Positions 16,576 to 25,600 of a DNA stretch of 64,000 nt are shown piece by piece (within the stretch, counting starts at the first letter, position 1; each line of letters opens with the position of its first letter). Location: positions 62,001 to 126,000 of the forward strand of contig CACWNY010000001.1 in the NCBI GenBank assembly GCA_902762375.1, in the 5' to 3' direction. The stretch comes from an uncultured Ruminococcus sp. (lineage in GTDB: Bacteria > Bacillota > Clostridia > Oscillospirales > Acutalibacteraceae). Position numbers and translations under genes: made by a program. Below the pieces are notes generated by a model. That model was given only the letters and a program-made list of their open reading frames with translations, was not told the DNA's origin and made no database searches.

Positions 16576-17421
16576 TTATGAACGGCTGGTATTCATATTC
16601 ATAGAGTTTGTACTGCCCATACCCATAGCAAAAGCAGAACCCATAGTTTTGTATATTTTGATAGTGGGAGCAAGCCACACCTGACCTTTGCCACGATAAA
16701 CATTGACAAGACCCTCACCGCTGACAGCAGAACCTATCAAAGTCTTAGCACTTCTTTCAACGGTAAACTGCAATTCACTGGAACGCAATACCGCAAAATT
16801 ACCGTCGACTTTAAGCGTATCGCCGTTAAGTTCGATGATGTCAATTTCAGACATAGGCACAGGAGATTCAAGAACAATCAATCCAGGACCTGTGAGTTGT
16901 TGCTGAAAAATCCCCTCACCGCCTGCAATGGCTGACGAAAATGACCTTTGTGACACAGCTTTCATTCTCACAGTTCCCTGAGCACAGTAAAACATACCAT
17001 CATCAATAATAATAGATTCATTGTTAGCCAGTTCCAACACCAGAAAGTGTTTGAAAGACGGTTCCAATACTAATAATCCCGTACCCGTATATTCAGGCTG
17101 AGCCATCTGTTCACCTGTGACCGCCCCACGCACCAGACGACCCAGTGCATTACCTACAGTCACTCCGCTGACCATCTGGATATCGCCCTGAAAATAACTC
17201 ATTGCCCCTTTTTCGATAGTTACCTTGTCGTTATTCAGATATAAAGCAATTTGTCTGGCACGGATATGTTGTTTTTCCATGAAGTACACCTGTTGTGCCA
17301 TATAAGTATTGGTCAGACCCATCAGTTTTTCATATTCCAGAATTTCCACTCTTAAACCGCCACATTCAAAGTCTTCCAATACTCTGACATTTTCTCTTGT
17401 TCCGATTGCATTTCTCCGCAT
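16576..17421 (-). CDS. AIM24 family protein
   Basis: 281 aa. It has the beta-rich AIM24 (formerly DUF124) pattern: repeated GxGLLVLEP / GPGLIVLESP and GEGLVNVYRGKGQVWLAP blocks with MKAVSQRSFSSAIAGGEGIF between. The Gly/Met/Asn/Ser-rich tail (MGMGSTNSMNMNTSRS) is typical of trimeric beta-barrel members. The family is widespread in bacteria and yeast mitochondria and its biochemical role is unclear. A good GGAGAA site precedes the ATG. It is flanked by dispersed repeats on both sides and is probably monocistronic. Confidence 0.88.
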   Translation of the reverse strand: MRRNAIGTRENVRVLEDFECGGLRVEILEYEKLMGLTNTYMAQQVYFMEKQHIRARQIALYLNNDKVTIEKGAMSYFQGDIQMVSGVTVGNALGRLVRGAVTGEQMAQPEYTGTGLLVLEPSFKHFLVLELANNESIIIDDGMFYCAQGTVRMKAVSQRSFSSAIAGGEGIFQQQLTGPGLIVLESPVPMSEIDIIELNGDTLKVDGNFAVLRSSELQFTVERSAKTLIGSAVSGEGLVNVYRGKGQVWLAPTIKIYKTMGSAFAMGMGSTNSMNMNTSRS

Positions 17422-17574
17422 AAAAATTCTCCTTTACACAAAATATGTCAAAACTTGCGTATGCAAATTCTGAATTTTTCCCGAGCATTTCCCGAATAAC
17501 AAAATTCCGTTCAGCCTTCAGGCTGAAATGGAATTTTGTCTGTTTGATTGGAACAATTTTATTCAAAAAACGAA

Positions 17575-17765
17575 AATTTTCTACCTGTGCGGTTGAAAAT
17601 CAAATAGTTACTGTCAAAATTTGCTTACGCAAATTTTGTTTGGATTTTCAGGAGTTTAAGGGCTTTGCCCTTAAAAATCCCACAAGGGGCTTTGCCCCTT
17701 GACCCCACAAGCCTTTGAAAAGGCTTGACCGAAACTTTTAATTGTCATGCATTACGAATTACGCA
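17575..17765 (-). repeat. Dispersed hairpin repeat, copy 4, with flanking second repeat
   Basis: Minus orientation. 17578-17745 matches 52006-52175 almost throughout, including the lead CTACCTGTGCGGTTGAAAATC. On its right it adjoins ATTACGAATTACGCATT, a second dispersed repeat that encodes the last residues of PyrB. Confidence 0.85.
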
Positions 17766-18828
17766 TTGATTTGTGGGTGTCGCAGTATTCACATACCAGA
17801 TAATCACCTTTTTTACGAAATTCTTTAGGCATATAGCTTTCGTGGTTGGTGATACATTTTGGATTGGTACAGCCTCTTTCATCAATGATAGTTTTCCCTT
17901 TGGCATAGGAATATTTAGCTCCTTCCAAAGTCAGCAGTATCAAAGCCATACGGGCATACATTCCGTAGACAGTTTGTTGAAAATAGACACATCTTGGGTC
18001 ATCATCGACATCAACGGTGATTTCATCAACTCTGGGCAAAGGGTGTAGGACTTTCAAAGATTTTTTCCCTAAAGCAAGTTTTTGACTGTCCAGAACATAA
18101 ATGCCTTTCTGAGCCTGATATTCTTCCTCACTGCCGAAGCGTTCCCGTTGAATACGGGTCATATACAGCACATCTAAATCCGACATAACTTCCTGTAAGG
18201 TAGGCACTTCAAAGTATTCACAGCCTTGTTCGTCCATGATATCCTTGATATATTGTGGAATACCCAGTTCTTTGGTGGAAATCAATATGAAGCGGTTACC
18301 CTCAAAATGCGACATCGTTTTAATCAGAGAATGAACCGTTCTGCCGTTTTTCAAATCTCCGCAAAGACCTATGGTAAGATGGTTCAGTCTGCCTTTTTCA
18401 ATCTGGAGAGTAACGACATCGGTAAGGGTCTGTGTGGGGTGAAGATGACCGCCGTCACCAGCATTAATGACAGGCACATCACTGTACAGCGAAGCGCCTT
18501 TGGCACTGCCCTCAAGAGGGTGACGCATAGCAATGATATCCGTATAACCGCTGACGACTTTGACAGTATCTTTCAGGCTTTCGCCTTTAGCGACAGAAGA
18601 GTTCATCGGATTATCGAACCCTACCACCGTACCGCCTAAGCGTAACATTGCACTCTGAAAACTCATTTGTGTTCGTGTACTTGGTTCATAGAAAAGCGTA
18701 CCCATAATTTTTCCTTTGCAGGCTTCCGCATATTTCTGAGGATTTTTCATGATTTTTTCTGCCAGTCGTATAATCTCCTGCAAGTCGGAAAAAGACAACA
18801 ACTCAAGGTCTATAATGTGATTTAACAT
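17752..18828 (-). CDS. pyrB: Aspartate carbamoyltransferase with C-terminal PyrI-like zinc domain
   Basis: 358 aa from the ATG of MLNHII (AAAGGG 10 nt upstream). It carries out the first committed step of pyrimidine synthesis, joining carbamoyl phosphate and aspartate. Catalytic motifs: YEPSTRTQMSF (carbamoyl-phosphate loop), RHPLEG, GDGGHLHPTQTL and HPLPR. After the normal enzyme end near residue 300 there are about 50 extra residues with RGCTNPKCI and CEYCDTH (Cys 320, 325, 346, 349), the C-x4-C...C-x2-C layout of the zinc domain of the regulatory chain PyrI. The nucleotide-binding part of PyrI is absent. The last four residues (MRNS) are encoded by a dispersed repeat. No other pyr gene is adjacent. 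Confidence 0.93.
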   Translation of the reverse strand: MLNHIIDLELLSFSDLQEIIRLAEKIMKNPQKYAEACKGKIMGTLFYEPSTRTQMSFQSAMLRLGGTVVGFDNPMNSSVAKGESLKDTVKVVSGYTDIIAMRHPLEGSAKGASLYSDVPVINAGDGGHLHPTQTLTDVVTLQIEKGRLNHLTIGLCGDLKNGRTVHSLIKTMSHFEGNRFILISTKELGIPQYIKDIMDEQGCEYFEVPTLQEVMSDLDVLYMTRIQRERFGSEEEYQAQKGIYVLDSQKLALGKKSLKVLHPLPRVDEITVDVDDDPRCVYFQQTVYGMYARMALILLTLEGAKYSYAKGKTIIDERGCTNPKCITNHESYMPKEFRKKGDYLVCEYCDTHKSMRNS

Positions 18829-18858
18829 TCTTGCCACACCCTTTCTTTGTACGCTATC

Positions 18859-18886
18859 ATTTTATCATAAATACAAAAAATAACAA
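18859..18886 (-). promoter_or_regulatory. Probable pyrB promoter
   Basis: On the minus strand, TTGTTA (18881-18886), 16-bp spacer, TAAAAT (18859-18864), about 30 bp before the start. No PyrR-type attenuator is evident in the short leader. Confidence 0.45.
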
Positions 18887-18979
18887 TAGTTAATTCCATT
18901 TTTTCCGAACATTCTTACAGAGCTATTCAAAAATCCTTTTAAATATGTTATACTGTCAAAGAGGGGAGAGGAAAGGGAG

Positions 18980-19888
18980 ATGTTTTTTTATTCTGCCAAT
19001 GAATTTTACAAACAGAAATTCGGAGGAAAAGTCTATAAAATTGCTTTGAACGGTGGTATGACCTGTCCCAACCGTGACGGTACACTATCATATGACGGCT
19101 GTATCTTTTGCAGTCAGAATGGTTCAGGAGATTTTACGCCACAAAATACATACTCCATAGACGAACAAATCCATCTTGCGATAGCTAAAGTCCGCAATAA
19201 AATCAAAGAAGATAAATTCATTGCCTATTTTCAGTCATTTACCAACACCTATGCCCCCGTAGACTATCTGGAAACAATTTTTATGACAGCCATACATAAT
19301 TCCAAAATTGTAGGAGTTGCTATTGGTACAAGACCTGACTGTCTGGGAGAAGATGTTCTTACATTGCTGAATAAATTGAACCACATCAAACCTGTATTTA
19401 TCGAACTTGGATTACAGACCATTCATGAAAGCACAGCAAAATATATCAACCGTTGTTATCCGCTGAGTGTATATGATAAAGCTGTCAACAATCTGAAAAA
19501 AATTCATATTAATGTTATCGTGCATATGATTATCGGATTGCCGTATGAAACAAAAGAGATGATGTATGAAACGGTAGAATACATCTGTCAGAGTGGTGCA
19601 GACGGTATCAAGCTACAGCTTTTACACATTCTTGAAAATACCAGATTGGCTGACGAATACCGACAAGGTAAATTTACTGTACTATCTTTACAGGAATACA
19701 CGGAAATTGTTTGTCATTGTATAGAAATTATTCCAAAAGACATCGTTATCCATCGAATAACAGGTGACGGAGATAAGAAAATCCTGATTGCCCCTTTGTG
19801 GAGTGGTGACAAAAAGAAAGTTCTGAATACCATCAATACAGCTTTAAGAGAAAAAAATATCATTCAAGGAAGTCAATCGAAAAATTAG
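18980..19888 (+). CDS. Radical SAM protein, YhcC/TIGR01212 family
   Basis: 302 aa. N-terminal FGGKVYKIALNGGMTCPNRDGTLSYDGCIFCSQ contains the Cys cluster that binds the [4Fe-4S] cluster; the family uses a longer C-x12-C-x2-C-like spacing. Downstream TRPDCL, ELGLQT and HMIIGLPYET are typical barrel motifs. Members of this family are thought to act in tRNA or ribosome-related modification, but the substrate is not settled. A promoter-like TTCAAA-17-TATACT (18926-18954) and GGGAG precede the ATG. It is divergent from pyrB. Confidence 0.88.
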   Translation: MFFYSANEFYKQKFGGKVYKIALNGGMTCPNRDGTLSYDGCIFCSQNGSGDFTPQNTYSIDEQIHLAIAKVRNKIKEDKFIAYFQSFTNTYAPVDYLETIFMTAIHNSKIVGVAIGTRPDCLGEDVLTLLNKLNHIKPVFIELGLQTIHESTAKYINRCYPLSVYDKAVNNLKKIHINVIVHMIIGLPYETKEMMYETVEYICQSGADGIKLQLLHILENTRLADEYRQGKFTVLSLQEYTEIVCHCIEIIPKDIVIHRITGDGDKKILIAPLWSGDKKKVLNTINTALREKNIIQGSQSKN

Positions 19889-19982
19889 AAAAATTGTACA
19901 GAATAAAAGGTTGATATTTAGCGATAAAAAAAGTATAATTTGATATAGAAAAATTTCAGTTAAGAAAGGCAGACTTTTATTT

Positions 19983-21377
19983 ATGGATAAAAGAGTAGAA
20001 CATTTTTTACACAGTCTTAAAGGAAAAAGAATAGCCCTTTTAGGGATAGGCACAAGTCATTTACCGCTTATTGCCTTATTTTCGAAATACGGTGCAGTGG
20101 TTACGGCTTGTGATAAGCACACAAGAGAACAGTTGGGCGAAAATGCCGAAATTGCCGAAAAAAGCGGAGCAACACTTAAATTAGGTGATGATTATTTATC
20201 AGATACCAATTATGATATTGTTTTCCGTACACCAGGTATGCGTTACTATATGCCAGAACTTGTCAGAATGAGAGAACTAGGCATTGTTGTAACTTCTGAA
20301 ATGGAACTTTTCTTTGACCTTTGTCCGTGTAAAATTTACGGAATAACAGGCAGTGACGGAAAAACTACCACCACCACTATCATTGCTAAAATGCTGAAAA
20401 GACACGGTAAGACCGTACATATTGGTGGAAATATCGGCACACCACTTTTACCCATAATAGAAACTATCAATTATGATGATGTAGCCGTTGTGGAACTGTC
20501 CAGTTTTCAGTTGATTTCCATGAGAAAATCGCCTGATGTAGCGGTAGTGACGAACCTTGCACCCAATCATCTTGACATTCACAAAGATATGCAGGAATAC
20601 ATTGACGCCAAAAGAAACCTGATTTTACATCAGAGTGCTTTTGCAAAAGCCGTACTCAATCAGGATAACGAAATCACCAATTCCTTTACCGACCAATGCA
20701 GAGGAAAAATTCTCAAATTTTCCCGAAAAGAAAAAATCGCCAATGGTACTTATCTTGCTGAAAACGGCGATATTATCTTTGCCGAAAATGGAAAAGAAAC
20801 TGTTGTCATGAACAAAAACGACATCAAAATTCCTGGTATGCACAATGTGGAAAACTATATGACAGCAATTTCAGCCGTATGGGGAGATGTGGATATTGAA
20901 GATATCCTCTATGTAGCCAAAAATTTCAGCGGAGTAGAACACCGTGCAGAATTTGTCAGAGAACTTGACGGCGTAAAATATTACAACGATTCCATCGCTT
21001 CCAGTCCGACAAGAACCGCAAGAGGTACGCTTTCTCTTTACGATTTCAAAATCATTCTCATTGCAGGCGGTTATGACAAGAAAATCCCTTATGATGATTT
21101 AGGCGGTATTATTGCCGATAAAGTCAAAATATTAATTCTTTTAGGAGCAACCGCCCCTAAAATCAAAAAAGCCGTACTCAACGCCAAAAATTATACCCAA
21201 AACAACCCCGTCATTATCGAAGTCGAAACGATGGAACAGGCAGTCCATAAAGCCAGAGAACTTGCCCAAAAAGGGGATATCGTTTCCATGTCACCCGCAA
21301 GTGCCAGTTTTGACCTTTATAAAAACTTTGCCGAAAGAGGAAAACATTTCAAGTCCATTGTCAATTCTCTCGATTAA
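19983..21377 (+). CDS. murD: UDP-N-acetylmuramoylalanine--D-glutamate ligase
   Basis: 464 aa, the usual length for MurD. It adds D-glutamate to UDP-MurNAc-L-Ala in the cytoplasm, an ATP-dependent step of peptidoglycan precursor synthesis. Motifs: N-terminal nucleotide-fold GIGTSHLPL, P-loop GITGSDGKTTTTT (about residue 120), VELSSFQL, APNHLDIH, YNDSIASSPT and the C-terminal SPASASFDLYKNFAERG. It is not in a dcw cluster here; it stands alone between the radical SAM gene and a dispersed repeat. Confidence 0.95.
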   Translation: MDKRVEHFLHSLKGKRIALLGIGTSHLPLIALFSKYGAVVTACDKHTREQLGENAEIAEKSGATLKLGDDYLSDTNYDIVFRTPGMRYYMPELVRMRELGIVVTSEMELFFDLCPCKIYGITGSDGKTTTTTIIAKMLKRHGKTVHIGGNIGTPLLPIIETINYDDVAVVELSSFQLISMRKSPDVAVVTNLAPNHLDIHKDMQEYIDAKRNLILHQSAFAKAVLNQDNEITNSFTDQCRGKILKFSRKEKIANGTYLAENGDIIFAENGKETVVMNKNDIKIPGMHNVENYMTAISAVWGDVDIEDILYVAKNFSGVEHRAEFVRELDGVKYYNDSIASSPTRTARGTLSLYDFKIILIAGGYDKKIPYDDLGGIIADKVKILILLGATAPKIKKAVLNAKNYTQNNPVIIEVETMEQAVHKARELAQKGDIVSMSPASASFDLYKNFAERGKHFKSIVNSLD

Positions 21378-21389
21378 CCGTGTAGCTGT

Positions 21390-21500
21390 GACAATTAAAA
21401 GTTTTTTGTCCACTTTTTTTCAAAAAAGTGGGCGGGGTTAAGGGGCGGCAGCCCCTTAGCAGGATTTTAAAGGGCGGCAGCCCTTTACAAAATTTTGACA
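21390..21500 (+). repeat. Dispersed hairpin repeat, copy 5
   Basis: Plus orientation, 13 bp after the murD stop: CCACTTTTTTT/AAAAAAGTGG, AAGGGGCGGCAGCCCCTT and AAAGGGCGGCAGCCCTTT hairpins, ending AAAATTTTGACA. The fourth hairpin is truncated. Confidence 0.88.
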
Positions 21501-21526
21501 TAAGCATGTGTAAAGGCAGATTGCGT

Positions 21527-22345
21527 ATGAAAAAGTATAAATTACCCATAATAATGCTAACAGTATTTGAAACTGTTGCTGTGATACTCTGGTTGATATT
21601 GGATAATATCTTTTACCTGTTTAACTTCAGTTACATAGGCTTAGCTATTGCATTGGGAATATTTTTGTTCGGTCAGCAATACCGCTATGCTCGTAGAGTA
21701 ACACAACTTTTGGTCGGAATGTATATGTTAGTCTATCTGGGAATTATCCGTAATGAAAATATGCAGATTGAAGGTTTCTGGTATTATCTGTTTACGGGTG
21801 TGTTTGAGGCGACAACCATTCATTATGCCGTTGCCAAAATATTCGGACCTTTGATTTTCGGGCGAGGCTGGTGCGGATATGCTTGCTGGACGGCAATGGT
21901 ACTGGATTTTTTGCCTTATAAAATCCCTCAAAAGCCGAGAAAAAAATGGGATTGGATTAGGTATATTGTTTTTGTCTTTTCGTTGATTTTGGTAGCCACA
22001 TTGTTTTTGCTTCAGGCAAAAGACAAGGAAAAAATCATGTTCTGGTTGTTTATCATAGGGAATATTCTTTACTATGCTGTAGGTATTGTGCTGGCATTTG
22101 TGTTGAAAGATAACCGTGCTTTTTGCAAATATATTTGTCCGATAACGGTATTTCTGAAACCGATGAGTTATTTTTCCTTGTTGCGTGTCAAATGTGACAA
22201 AGAAAAATGTGTTTCCTGCGGAAAGTGTAAAAAGGTATGTCCGATGGAAGTAGATGTGACAGACAATTCCCGAAAAAGAAAAAATGCGACAGAATGTATT
22301 TTATGTTTTGAATGTGTCAAGAATTGTCCTAGAAAAGCACTGTGA
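21527..22345 (+). CDS. Polytopic membrane 4Fe-4S protein, NapH/polyferredoxin type
   Basis: 272 aa from ATG 21527 (MKKYKLP); longer starts would run into the repeat. Four to five transmembrane helices hold GRGWCGYACWTAM and CKYICPITVFLKP, the Cys motifs of NapH/CcoG-like membrane ferredoxins. The C-terminus has two [4Fe-4S] sets, CVSCGKCKKVCP and CILCFECVKNCP. It probably passes electrons across or at the membrane, partner unknown. A response regulator follows after 18 nt and a histidine kinase after that, so the three are likely one operon and the redox protein may be tied to the sensor. Confidence 0.85.
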   Translation: MKKYKLPIIMLTVFETVAVILWLILDNIFYLFNFSYIGLAIALGIFLFGQQYRYARRVTQLLVGMYMLVYLGIIRNENMQIEGFWYYLFTGVFEATTIHYAVAKIFGPLIFGRGWCGYACWTAMVLDFLPYKIPQKPRKKWDWIRYIVFVFSLILVATLFLLQAKDKEKIMFWLFIIGNILYYAVGIVLAFVLKDNRAFCKYICPITVFLKPMSYFSLLRVKCDKEKCVSCGKCKKVCPMEVDVTDNSRKRKNATECILCFECVKNCPRKAL

Positions 22346-22363
22346 CAGAAAGGAAAATAAACT

Positions 22364-23038
22364 TTGAGAATATTACTTGCAGAAGATGAAAAAGAACTTT
22401 CAAGGGCATTGGTAGCCATACTGAAACACAACAATTATTCCGTTGACGCAGTATATAACGGTCAGGACGCACTGGACTATATTGACACAGGCTTATATGA
22501 CGGAGTAGTATTGGATATCATGATGCCAAAGGTAGACGGCATAACCGTATTGCAGACCATAAGAAAACAGGGAAATTCTGTACCTGTAATATTGCTGACG
22601 GCAAAATCAGAGATTGATGACCGTGTGCTGGGTCTTGACAGCGGTGCTGACGACTATCTGACAAAACCCTTTTCCACAAAAGAATTATTGGCAAGAATAC
22701 GGGCAATGACGAGACGCAAAACTGAAACGACCCATTCTGTGCTGACATTCGGCAATATCTGTCTTGACCGCACTACATTTGAGTTATCTTCTCCAAGTAA
22801 TACCATAAAGTTAGCCAATAAAGAATTTCAGATGTTGGAAATGCTGATGACCACACCAAGCAAAATCATTTCCAACGAAGTATTCATGGAAAAGATATGG
22901 GGATATGACAGCGATACAGATTTAAGCGTAGTGTGGGTATACATATCATACCTGCGAAAGAAATTAGCGTCACTCAATGCCGACATTCAGATTAAAGCCA
23001 CACGCAACAGAGGGTACTCTCTGGAGATGATGAAATGA
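22364..23038 (+). CDS. OmpR-family response regulator
   Basis: 224 aa from TTG 22364, placed 9-10 nt after AAAGGA. The receiver domain (1-115) has the acidic pair in LLAEDE, phospho-acceptor Asp in VVLDIMMPKVDG, Thr in LLTAKS and Lys in LTKPF. The C-terminal winged helix (about 125-222, ISYLRKKL and TRNRGYSLE) binds DNA. Its last four bases overlap the kinase start (ATGA), so the pair is translationally coupled. Confidence 0.93.
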   Translation: MRILLAEDEKELSRALVAILKHNNYSVDAVYNGQDALDYIDTGLYDGVVLDIMMPKVDGITVLQTIRKQGNSVPVILLTAKSEIDDRVLGLDSGADDYLTKPFSTKELLARIRAMTRRKTETTHSVLTFGNICLDRTTFELSSPSNTIKLANKEFQMLEMLMTTPSKIISNEVFMEKIWGYDSDTDLSVVWVYISYLRKKLASLNADIQIKATRNRGYSLEMMK

Positions 23039-24258
23039 TAAAGAAACTCCGAAAAAAATTTATTGCTATTGCGATGATTTCCGTAATTGTGGTGCTGACG
23101 CTGATTATGGGAACAGTCAACATTGCCAATTATATCAGTATCAACGAACGCTCCGAGCGAACTCTGGAAATTCTGGAAGAGAACAACGGAGAATTTCCTT
23201 TTGATGAATTTCACAGAAAAGAAAAGAGAGTTGAGGATAAATCCCTTTCCGCCGAAACGCCGTTTGAAACACGCTATTTTACCGTAACCATGCTTAAAGA
23301 CGGCACAGTTTCCACGATTAATACAGGCAGAATTTTTGCCGTATCGTCAAATACCGCCAAAGAATATGCCGAAACGCTGTTTAACAGTAACAAGACTAAA
23401 GGGTTTATTGAACATTACAAATATATTCTTATCAATAACGACAGCGGTTATATGTACATTTTTGTTGACTGTGAGAGAGAGTTAAGTACATTCCGTTCAT
23501 TTTTGTTTGCCAGTATTGGTATCAGTTTTGTAGGAATATTGCTTGTCTTTATTCTGGTGGTTATTTTTTCCAGAATTGCTGTAAGACCTGTTGCGGAAAG
23601 CTATGAAAAACAGAAACGCTTTATTACGGACGCAAGCCACGAAATTAAGACACCGCTTGCCATCATTGACGCAAACACTGAAGTTATTGAGATGATTAAT
23701 GGTGAGAACGAATGGTCAGAGAGTATTCGCAATCAGATTAAGCGGTTAAATGCTCTTACGGAGAAGATGGTATTTCTTTCCCGAATGGACGAAGAAAGCT
23801 ATGTTATGGTTATGGAGGAGTTTTCTTTTTCTGAGGCTGTCAGTGATACGGTTGAACCGTTTGTCACTCTGGCAAATTCAAAAAATAAGACCCTGACAAC
23901 CGACATCGAAGAAAATCTCACGATTAAAGCCAACGAACAATCCATTCGCCAGCTTGTATCCATTTTGCTGGACAATGCCGTTAAATACACCAACGAAGGC
24001 GGAAATATTGAGGTCAGGCTTTTTGCAAAAGGCAAGACAAAAACTTTGACAGTTTACAACACCGTAGAAGAAATTCAGAAAGGGAAGTTAGACTTTCTTT
24101 TTGAACGCTTTTATCGTCTGGACAGTTCCCGAAATTCCGAAACAGGCGGTAGTGGTATAGGTTTGTCGGTAGCGAAAGCGATTGCCCAGTCGAATAACGG
24201 CAGACTTACCGCTTATAGTACAGACGGCAAAAGTATCTGTTTTACTTTCACAGTTTAA
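23035..24258 (+). CDS. Sensor histidine kinase
   Basis: 407 aa. Two transmembrane helices (about 11-32 and 158-182) enclose an extracellular sensor region of about 125 residues with no recognised domain. HisKA follows with the phospho-acceptor His in DASHEIKTPLAI (about residue 204); HATPase_c has the N box (SILLDNAVKYTNEGG), the F box (FERFYRLDSSR) and SGIGLSVAKAI. Partner of the regulator upstream. The signal is unknown; the adjacent membrane iron-sulfur protein suggests redox as one possibility. Confidence 0.93.
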   Translation: MIKKLRKKFIAIAMISVIVVLTLIMGTVNIANYISINERSERTLEILEENNGEFPFDEFHRKEKRVEDKSLSAETPFETRYFTVTMLKDGTVSTINTGRIFAVSSNTAKEYAETLFNSNKTKGFIEHYKYILINNDSGYMYIFVDCERELSTFRSFLFASIGISFVGILLVFILVVIFSRIAVRPVAESYEKQKRFITDASHEIKTPLAIIDANTEVIEMINGENEWSESIRNQIKRLNALTEKMVFLSRMDEESYVMVMEEFSFSEAVSDTVEPFVTLANSKNKTLTTDIEENLTIKANEQSIRQLVSILLDNAVKYTNEGGNIEVRLFAKGKTKTLTVYNTVEEIQKGKLDFLFERFYRLDSSRNSETGGSGIGLSVAKAIAQSNNGRLTAYSTDGKSICFTFTV

Positions 24259-24293
24259 AGGCTTACCACTCTTAAAAATCCTGTGTAATGATA

Positions 24294-24448
24294 CAAAACA
24301 ACCTATAGCTGTGACAATTAAAAGTTTTTGTCCACTTTTTTCAAAAAGTGGTGGGGTCAAGGGGCAAGGCCCCTTGTGGGATTTTAAAGGGCGAAGCCCT
24401 TTAATGGATAAAAATTCAAAACAAAATTTGCGATAGCAAATTTTGTCA
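24294..24448 (+). repeat. Dispersed hairpin repeat, copy 6
   Basis: Plus orientation, full four-hairpin copy, beginning with the lead CAAAACAACCTATAGCTGT and ending with AAAATTTGCGATAGCAAATTTT. It separates the kinase from the esterase gene. Confidence 0.88.
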
Positions 24449-24488
24449 GAAAACATCGTTAAAATTTATTATTCAGGAGTGAAAAATT

Positions 24489-25286
24489 ATGGTAGCAGAA
24501 ACATTAACAGTATTATCCTTACCCTATCCGAACAGGGATAACAGAACAGTGCGGGTATATGTACCGAAGCATGAAGAGGGGGAGAAATTACCCGTTGTTT
24601 ACATGACAGACGGACAGAACCTTTTTGAAGATGACACAGTGAAGTTTGGTTGTTGGTATACGAGAGAAAGTGTTCGTGAAGAACAGGAAAATAGCGGTAA
24701 AGGGGTAATTATCGTTGGTATACACAACGATGAAGGGGGAGATATGCAACGAACCAGAGAACTTATACCCAAATCTATAGGCGAACCGATTACACCACCC
24801 GATATGCCCGAAGAAATCAGAAAACAAATGACACCCGAAGGAGAAATCTTTGCAGATTTTATCGTCAATACAGTAATGCCGACAGTTGAAAAGCAGTTTC
24901 CCGTAAAGACAGGCAGGGAGAACACTGCTTTTTGCGGAAGTTCATGTGGCGGAATGATGGCATTTTTCATTGCCGTAAATTATCCTGATGTATTCTGTAT
25001 TTCGGGAGTATTTTCGCCTGTATTTTTCTTTTTCCGTCAGGACGACTTGAAAAAGTGGGTACAAAGCAAGTTACAGGAGAATATGCCGTATCTTTACATT
25101 TATACGGGTGGGGGAGATGAACTGGAGAAACAAATCTGGCAGAGTGTGGAACAGACTTATGATAATATTCTTATGGAATGTTACCCTGTAGACAAACTCA
25201 ACGAAATTATTATGCCTGAGTATCGTCATCATGAGAGTGCATGGGAACCCATTTTCAAAGATTTTCTGCACACCTTTTTGTTTTGA
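24489..25286 (+). CDS. Alpha/beta hydrolase, esterase-D/enterochelin-esterase type
   Basis: 265 aa, ATG after CAGGAGTG. No signal peptide. The VVYMTDGQNLF block, the nucleophile elbow CGSSCGGMMA (Ser near residue 150) and a late His in YRHHESAWEP fit the putative esterase family (PF00756: Fes, IroE, esterase D and feruloyl esterases). The substrate cannot be told from sequence. It is flanked by dispersed repeats on both sides. Confidence 0.82.
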   Translation: MVAETLTVLSLPYPNRDNRTVRVYVPKHEEGEKLPVVYMTDGQNLFEDDTVKFGCWYTRESVREEQENSGKGVIIVGIHNDEGGDMQRTRELIPKSIGEPITPPDMPEEIRKQMTPEGEIFADFIVNTVMPTVEKQFPVKTGRENTAFCGSSCGGMMAFFIAVNYPDVFCISGVFSPVFFFFRQDDLKKWVQSKLQENMPYLYIYTGGGDELEKQIWQSVEQTYDNILMECYPVDKLNEIIMPEYRHHESAWEPIFKDFLHTFLF

Positions 25287-25287
25287 G

Positions 25288-25526
25288 AAAATTTGCTTAC
25301 GCAAATTTTGATTGGAATTTGATGAGTTTAAGGGCGTTGCCCTTAAAAATCCTATCAGGGGCGTTGCCCCTGAACCCCACGAACTTTTTGAAAAAAGTTC
25401 GACAAAAACTTTCAGTTGTCATAGCTGACACTCGGATAAACATTCCGAACGCAGTGAGCCATAAAAGTTTTTTGTCCACTTTTTTTCAAAAAAGTGGGCG
25501 GGATTTTTAAGGGTGCAACCCTTAAA
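25288..25526. repeat. Dispersed hairpin repeat, inverted pair (copy 7)
   Basis: A minus-orientation copy (25288-25420) and a short plus-orientation copy (25448-25526) face each other around a spacer holding GCTGACACTCGGATAAAC and CCGAACGCAGTGAGCC. The plus unit keeps only the CACTTTTTTT hairpin and TTTAAGGGTGCAACCCTTAAA. Confidence 0.88.
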
Positions 25527-25531
25527 CTACA

Positions 25532-25567
25532 AAAGGCTTTTCGAGGAGAAATCCACGAAAAGCCTTT
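25532..25567 (-). terminator. tuf / str-operon terminator
   Basis: AAAGGCTTTTCG and CGAAAAGCCTTT form a 12-bp stem just beyond the tuf stop on the minus strand, followed by a short T-run. Confidence 0.9.
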
Positions 25568-25600
25568 AACATTTGAGTTAGTTATTTGAAAGAAATAAGA

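Noticed and set aside
25241..25510. Plus-strand frame through the repeat pair after the esterase
   Set aside because: It lies almost wholly in the dispersed repeat and reads the same fragments seen at other copies; no ribosome site.
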